In this document: one piece after another, positions 54,403-57,608 of the stretch | Numbering within the stretch: the stretch's first letter is position 1 | How the letters are laid out: each line of letters starts with the position of its first letter | Assembly (NCBI GenBank): GCA_017461565.1 | Contig: JAFTXQ010000016.1 | Span: forward strand, 104,178-161,785 | Reading direction: 5' to 3' | DNA: 57,608 nt | Origin: Oscillospiraceae bacterium | Lineage (GTDB): Bacteria > Bacillota > Clostridia > Oscillospirales > Ruminococcaceae | Notes under the pieces: generated by a model | Seen by the model: the letters and a program-made list of their open reading frames with translations, nothing else | Database searches by the model: none | Told to the model about the DNA's origin: nothing | Program-made: the position numbers and the translations under genes

Positions 54403-56961
54403 TCAGTGTACCGTTCTTCTTGCGGGAGAGCTGAATACCAGCTTATCCATAAATTCCTTGTCACGCAGCGGTCTGCCGTTGAATATTCCTTCCACAAGGT
54501 CGACATTGAATCTGCGTATGCTCTGGAATATTGCGGCGCTGTCTACGCCTCGTGCGCATACGGTTATGTCCTTTTCGTGCGCAAGCCTTATTACGGATTG
54601 CAGGAAGGATGCGGAAACTGCATCGTCGCTGAAACGGGAGCTGCGTATCTTTATGGTCTTTACAGCGGAGTTTTCCAGTGGCGCTATGGAGAAATAGCCT
54701 CCTCCGATGTCGTCGGCTATGATGTTTACGCCGATCTTTGCCATCTGGTTGAGGAATATATTTCCGGCATACAGCGTTTTCTCGTCTTCGGAGATGGAAA
54801 CGCTTACTGCGCTTGGGGGCAGCGAGTATTCGAGCAATGCGCTTCGCAGTGCCTCTATGCTGACTTCAGTGCTGAGTATATTCTCTGGGATGGGGAAGCT
54901 TACTCTGAACTGTTCTACGCCAGCTTCACGGACAGTGGCGCAGAAGCTGCATATATTATCTACAACGTAACGGTATATCTCCTTCGACAGACCAAGCTGG
55001 TCGATTATCGGCATTATCTGGTCACGTGGTATGGTAAGCTCGTCGTTTTCCCAGAAAAGGCTTGCCTCGCAGCAGTGGAGCGATCCTGTATTGATGTCAA
55101 TGACAGGCTGATACAGGAAATAGAATCCCTCAAAGTCGTTTTCGACCGCCTGGGCGATAAGCTTTTTGGTGATACGGTTGTTGATGAGCTGTTCTTCGAG
55201 ACCCTCGGAGTAGCAGGCTGCATCGTTGAGCTCTTTTTCCTTGGCAAGGCGCAGAGTCTGGTTGGCGGCGATTATACAGTGATCTATGTCGGATGCGTCC
55301 GACGGGTACAGCATCACGCCTGCGTAAACCTGAAGCCGCTGCTCGTTATCTTCGAGATACCAGGGAGAGCGGAACTTTGTGAGTATCGCCTGTGCAAACT
55401 GCCGTGCCTCCTCACGCTCTGCACCGCTGAGCGTCATGAACAGGATATCGCTGCTGAATCGGTATACCTTTTTGACCGCAGAGCAGGGAACAGCGGAAAC
55501 GTATTCGGCAAAGCTTTTCAGCACATCATCGGCATATTCGTAGCCGTATATTTCGGATATTGATTTGATGTTTGATATCTCGAAGGCAATGATCGCACCG
55601 TTTTTGCCCTCTGCGATCTCCTTCGGGAAGTCACGCTCAAGCATACTGCGGTTAGGTATACCCGTTGCGGAATGATAGTATGCGATGCGCTCAAGCCTTG
55701 CCTGAGAGGTGGCTAGCTCATCCTCCATGAATATCTTGTAGATGACAGTGGAGATTATCTGAGTGATGCTCTTAAGCAGCTTTCGCTCCCTGTTGGACCA
55801 GGTCCTGTTACTTGTGTCGGCAGTGTATACGATAACGCCGCTGTCTTTGCCGCCGTCGTAGGTGCGTACCATAACACAGCTGAGATTTCTGCCGTCATGG
55901 TCTGCCTGCATCGTTCTGCGGTCGGTACAGACTATGCCGCTGTAATCAAGCTCGTCTTTCAGTGATTTTATATCATGGCTTGCGCACATGACCGGCAGCA
56001 GCATACCGGAGTTATCCCAACGGTATACTTTTACAGGGTCGTCTGTCTCGCTGCAGAACATCATATCAGAAAGACCGAAATACTCGGAGATTAGCGGAAT
56101 TATGCCCGACATTGCCGCTCTGGTATCGGGGCTGTTCAGTATCAGGGAGTATGTGTTGTTTACAAGTATCTGGTCCTCAAACGTCTGCCCCAGCAGCTTG
56201 TTTGCGTTCTGTGAGTTCTCCATCTCCTCAACCAGTACGACGTAGGAGTTTGCGACGCCTGCAACGGTCTGCGCCATAGTCTCAAGAAGCTGAGCGTTGC
56301 TGTCAACGACATTCTGATCGTTTCCTGCGATGATCCAGGAAGCGATGGTCTTGTGGCGCACACGGATATTCTTCTTGCGCTGGAAATCCAGCTTGTTCAT
56401 GTTGAAGTGCTTATCCTGCTTGCCTGTGGCAGAGATGACTCTGCCGCTGCTGTCAACTATTGCAGAATACAGCCCGTCGATATGGACGAACGGATTCTGT
56501 ATACGCACGAGATAATCCTCGCCGAGTATGTCACGCAGGGTATAGTTATGCTCGCCTGCTGTGAGTGCTGCGGCGTGCTTGCTGCGGAAACGGCGAATCA
56601 CGGCGTCCTCTGTATCGCAATCAAGATACCCCGAAACATTGAACATCATACCGTCAATACTTTCAAGGAGTCCGTTTGTATTGCGCACAGCTTCTCCTGT
56701 AATATAATACCATATATATTCATTGCACGTTCTGATACGTGAATGTACACGTATCTCATTGACGGAGCCATTTACTATGTCGTTTATTACCTCGCAGAAG
56801 GGCTGATAATCGTCGGGGTGAACGAGGTCGCCGAATTTTATATACGTTCCATCCGAGAAAGGGTTTGCGGCGGAGAGGATCTCAGCGGGGAATCCCAGGC
56901 TGAACTTCATACTGAAGGCTATATTACCGCTTGCGGCAACAGCTTTTTCCAACTGCGTCAA
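54403..56961 (-). CDS. PAS-GAF-GGDEF-EAL protein with degenerate catalytic motifs
   Basis: An 852-residue cytoplasmic protein of the cyclic-di-GMP family: a PAS-like N-terminus (about residues 15-115), a GAF-like middle (about 280-430), then GGDEF- and EAL-type domains. The GGDEF site reads SSDIL (YRFSSDILFMTLSG). In the EAL domain the EAL motif is EAS, the DDFG loop is DDIGGG, KID is KIR, and the EGVE glutamate is replaced (ARGVDS). Both enzymes are therefore probably inactive; a sensor or binding role is more likely. TTG 56961 follows AGAGGTG better than GTG 56970. Confidence 0.85.
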   Translation of the reverse strand: MTQLEKAVAASGNIAFSMKFSLGFPAEILSAANPFSDGTYIKFGDLVHPDDYQPFCEVINDIVNGSVNEIRVHSRIRTCNEYIWYYITGEAVRNTNGLLESIDGMMFNVSGYLDCDTEDAVIRRFRSKHAAALTAGEHNYTLRDILGEDYLVRIQNPFVHIDGLYSAIVDSSGRVISATGKQDKHFNMNKLDFQRKKNIRVRHKTIASWIIAGNDQNVVDSNAQLLETMAQTVAGVANSYVVLVEEMENSQNANKLLGQTFEDQILVNNTYSLILNSPDTRAAMSGIIPLISEYFGLSDMMFCSETDDPVKVYRWDNSGMLLPVMCASHDIKSLKDELDYSGIVCTDRRTMQADHDGRNLSCVMVRTYDGGKDSGVIVYTADTSNRTWSNRERKLLKSITQIISTVIYKIFMEDELATSQARLERIAYYHSATGIPNRSMLERDFPKEIAEGKNGAIIAFEISNIKSISEIYGYEYADDVLKSFAEYVSAVPCSAVKKVYRFSSDILFMTLSGAEREEARQFAQAILTKFRSPWYLEDNEQRLQVYAGVMLYPSDASDIDHCIIAANQTLRLAKEKELNDAACYSEGLEEQLINNRITKKLIAQAVENDFEGFYFLYQPVIDINTGSLHCCEASLFWENDELTIPRDQIMPIIDQLGLSKEIYRYVVDNICSFCATVREAGVEQFRVSFPIPENILSTEVSIEALRSALLEYSLPPSAVSVSISEDEKTLYAGNIFLNQMAKIGVNIIADDIGGGYFSIAPLENSAVKTIKIRSSRFSDDAVSASFLQSVIRLAHEKDITVCARGVDSAAIFQSIRRFNVDLVEGIFNGRPLRDKEFMDKLVFSSPARRTVH

Positions 56962-57138
56962 AAAAATCACCTCTTTAATGGGAGAATGAATAACATATTG
57001 TTAAAACATTGTCAATTTTCATGTATACTCAATCGCATATAGTATCTATGTATCTATTTTACCATAAAACTTTCAACATTTCAAGAGGTTTTTTGTTGTT
57101 TTTATGAAAATTTCACATAATTATAGAAAAATGCGAAA

Positions 57139-57174
57139 AAGAATATCGGACTTTCAGTGAAGCCCGATATTCTT
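57139..57174 (-). terminator. Terminator of the heptad-repeat gene
   Basis: Minus-strand AAGAATATCGG / CCGATATTCTT stem followed by TTTTCGC, 50 bases after the stop at 57225. The rest of the 263-bp gap before the GGDEF/EAL gene shows no gene; a weak promoter-like TTGACA is near 57010 on the minus strand. Confidence 0.75.
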
Positions 57175-57224
57175 ATGCGGTACGTTATTTTTTTATTGGT
57201 TACCGTTTTTTATTTAAACCCCAA

Positions 57225-57608
57225 TCATTCTGCTTTTTTATATCCGCCGATGATCCTGCCGTCCATTGTTGACAGCACGAAATATTCACCACCGTAAATA
57301 TCCACCCAGTATTCCGTAGTGCCGTCGAAGCGGTCGGAGAACTCCATATCTCCCGGAGGAGGTGAAGATCCGTCGTCTGTGAGGATATATTTTACCCCAT
57401 CCATTATGGCTGTGCTTAGATCGTCGCTCAGTTCTATTGTTATAGGGGGAGCGGTTTCAGTGGTGTCGTCAGGGGCGTCTCCCGTATCATCCATGGCTTC
57501 GCCTGTTTCGTCCATGGCTTCGCCTGTTTCGTCCATGGCTTCGCCTGTTTCGTCCATGGCTTCGCCTGTTTCGTCCATGGCTTCGCCTGTTTCGTCCATG
57601 GCTTCGCC
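57225..57608 (-). CDS. Heptad-repeat protein, N-terminus outside the window
   Basis: C-terminal part of a protein entering from the right edge; I do not recognise the family. Its first visible residues are five perfect copies of MDETGEA plus a partial copy, then degenerate ones (MDDTGDA, PDDTTETA), all acidic. After this linker comes a folded-looking domain of about 75 residues (TIELSDDLSTAIMDGVKYIL, YWVDIYGGEYFVLSTMDGRI) ending in YKKAE. The layout resembles an exported protein with a flexible acidic spacer, but the signal peptide is not visible. Confidence 0.7.
   Translation of the reverse strand, partial: GEAMDETGEAMDETGEAMDETGEAMDETGEAMDETGEAMDDTGDAPDDTTETAPPITIELSDDLSTAIMDGVKYILTDDGSSPPPGDMEFSDRFDGTTEYWVDIYGGEYFVLSTMDGRIIGGYKKAE
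57492..57608. repeat. 21-bp tandem repeat within the heptad-repeat gene
   Basis: Units beginning CATGG at 57492, 57513, 57534, 57555, 57576 and 57597 are identical at the DNA level (21 bp), running off the window. Identity at silent positions shows recent expansion, so copy number probably varies between strains. Confidence 0.92.

Overview
The window is ordinary chromosomal DNA from a Gram-positive clostridial bacterium, most like Ruminococcus or a close relative in the Oscillospiraceae. The evidence is the set of Firmicutes gene neighbourhoods (nadK-argR-recN, ylxM-ffh-rpsP-khpA, secG-rnr, a ywiB-like gene before argS), sigma-A promoters that nearly all have 17-bp spacers, a CIRCE-controlled groESL operon, lysine and Mn2+ riboswitches, a T-box-like leader, sporulation-family genes (spoVG, ylbJ, yqfC, yqfD) and the [FeFe]-hydrogenase maturase gene hydF. 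I saw no rRNA or tRNA genes, CRISPR array, transposase, integrase or prophage genes.

Layout. 1-2834: end of the nadK-argR-recN operon. 2835-9253: an AT-rich surface-glycan segment with a LicD-like protein lacking most of its metal motif, a two-gene polysaccharide ABC exporter, and a 911-residue protein joining ferredoxin/FrhB, polysaccharide pyruvyl transferase, a coiled coil and an apparently rearranged ILEI/FAM3-like domain. 9254-20328: cell wall and translation (ddl, a DUF1934 gene, argS, two tandem yfhO-like membrane proteins, a Nudix hydrolase, spoVG, murC). 20420-22534: groESL. 22548-30020: metabolism (ridA, ilvA with a structured leader, a DIP1984 gene, apbE, a CarD-like regulator, an Na+/alanine symporter, hydF). 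30145-32398: a MoxR/DUF58 pair with strong terminators. 32447-37111 (minus): a lysine-riboswitch operon asd-dapA-dapB-ACT protein-mscS. 37178-41799: queA to tgt, two queuosine tRNA-modification genes enclosing three others. 41833-44491: ylbJ, yqfC, yqfD. 44496-46968: ylxM-ffh-rpsP-khpA. 46980-54281 (minus): rnr, secG, an operon of sirtuin, zinc-ribbon protein, TPM protein and dtd, and mntP under a Mn2+ riboswitch. 54341-57608 (minus): a degenerate GGDEF/EAL protein and the C-terminal part of a protein with perfect heptad repeats.

The most notable observations are an in-frame TAA at codon 3 of the expected tgt reading frame, the multidomain glycan protein and its LicD-like neighbour, a 100-nt imperfect inverted repeat between asd and dapA, two copies of a small palindrome near 29.9 and 34.6 kb, a possible structured RNA before apbE, and a T-box-like ilvA leader in which I cannot find the usual T-box sequence. 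I did not find a complete new defence or mobile system; the best candidate for an undescribed function is the glycan segment at 3-9 kb.
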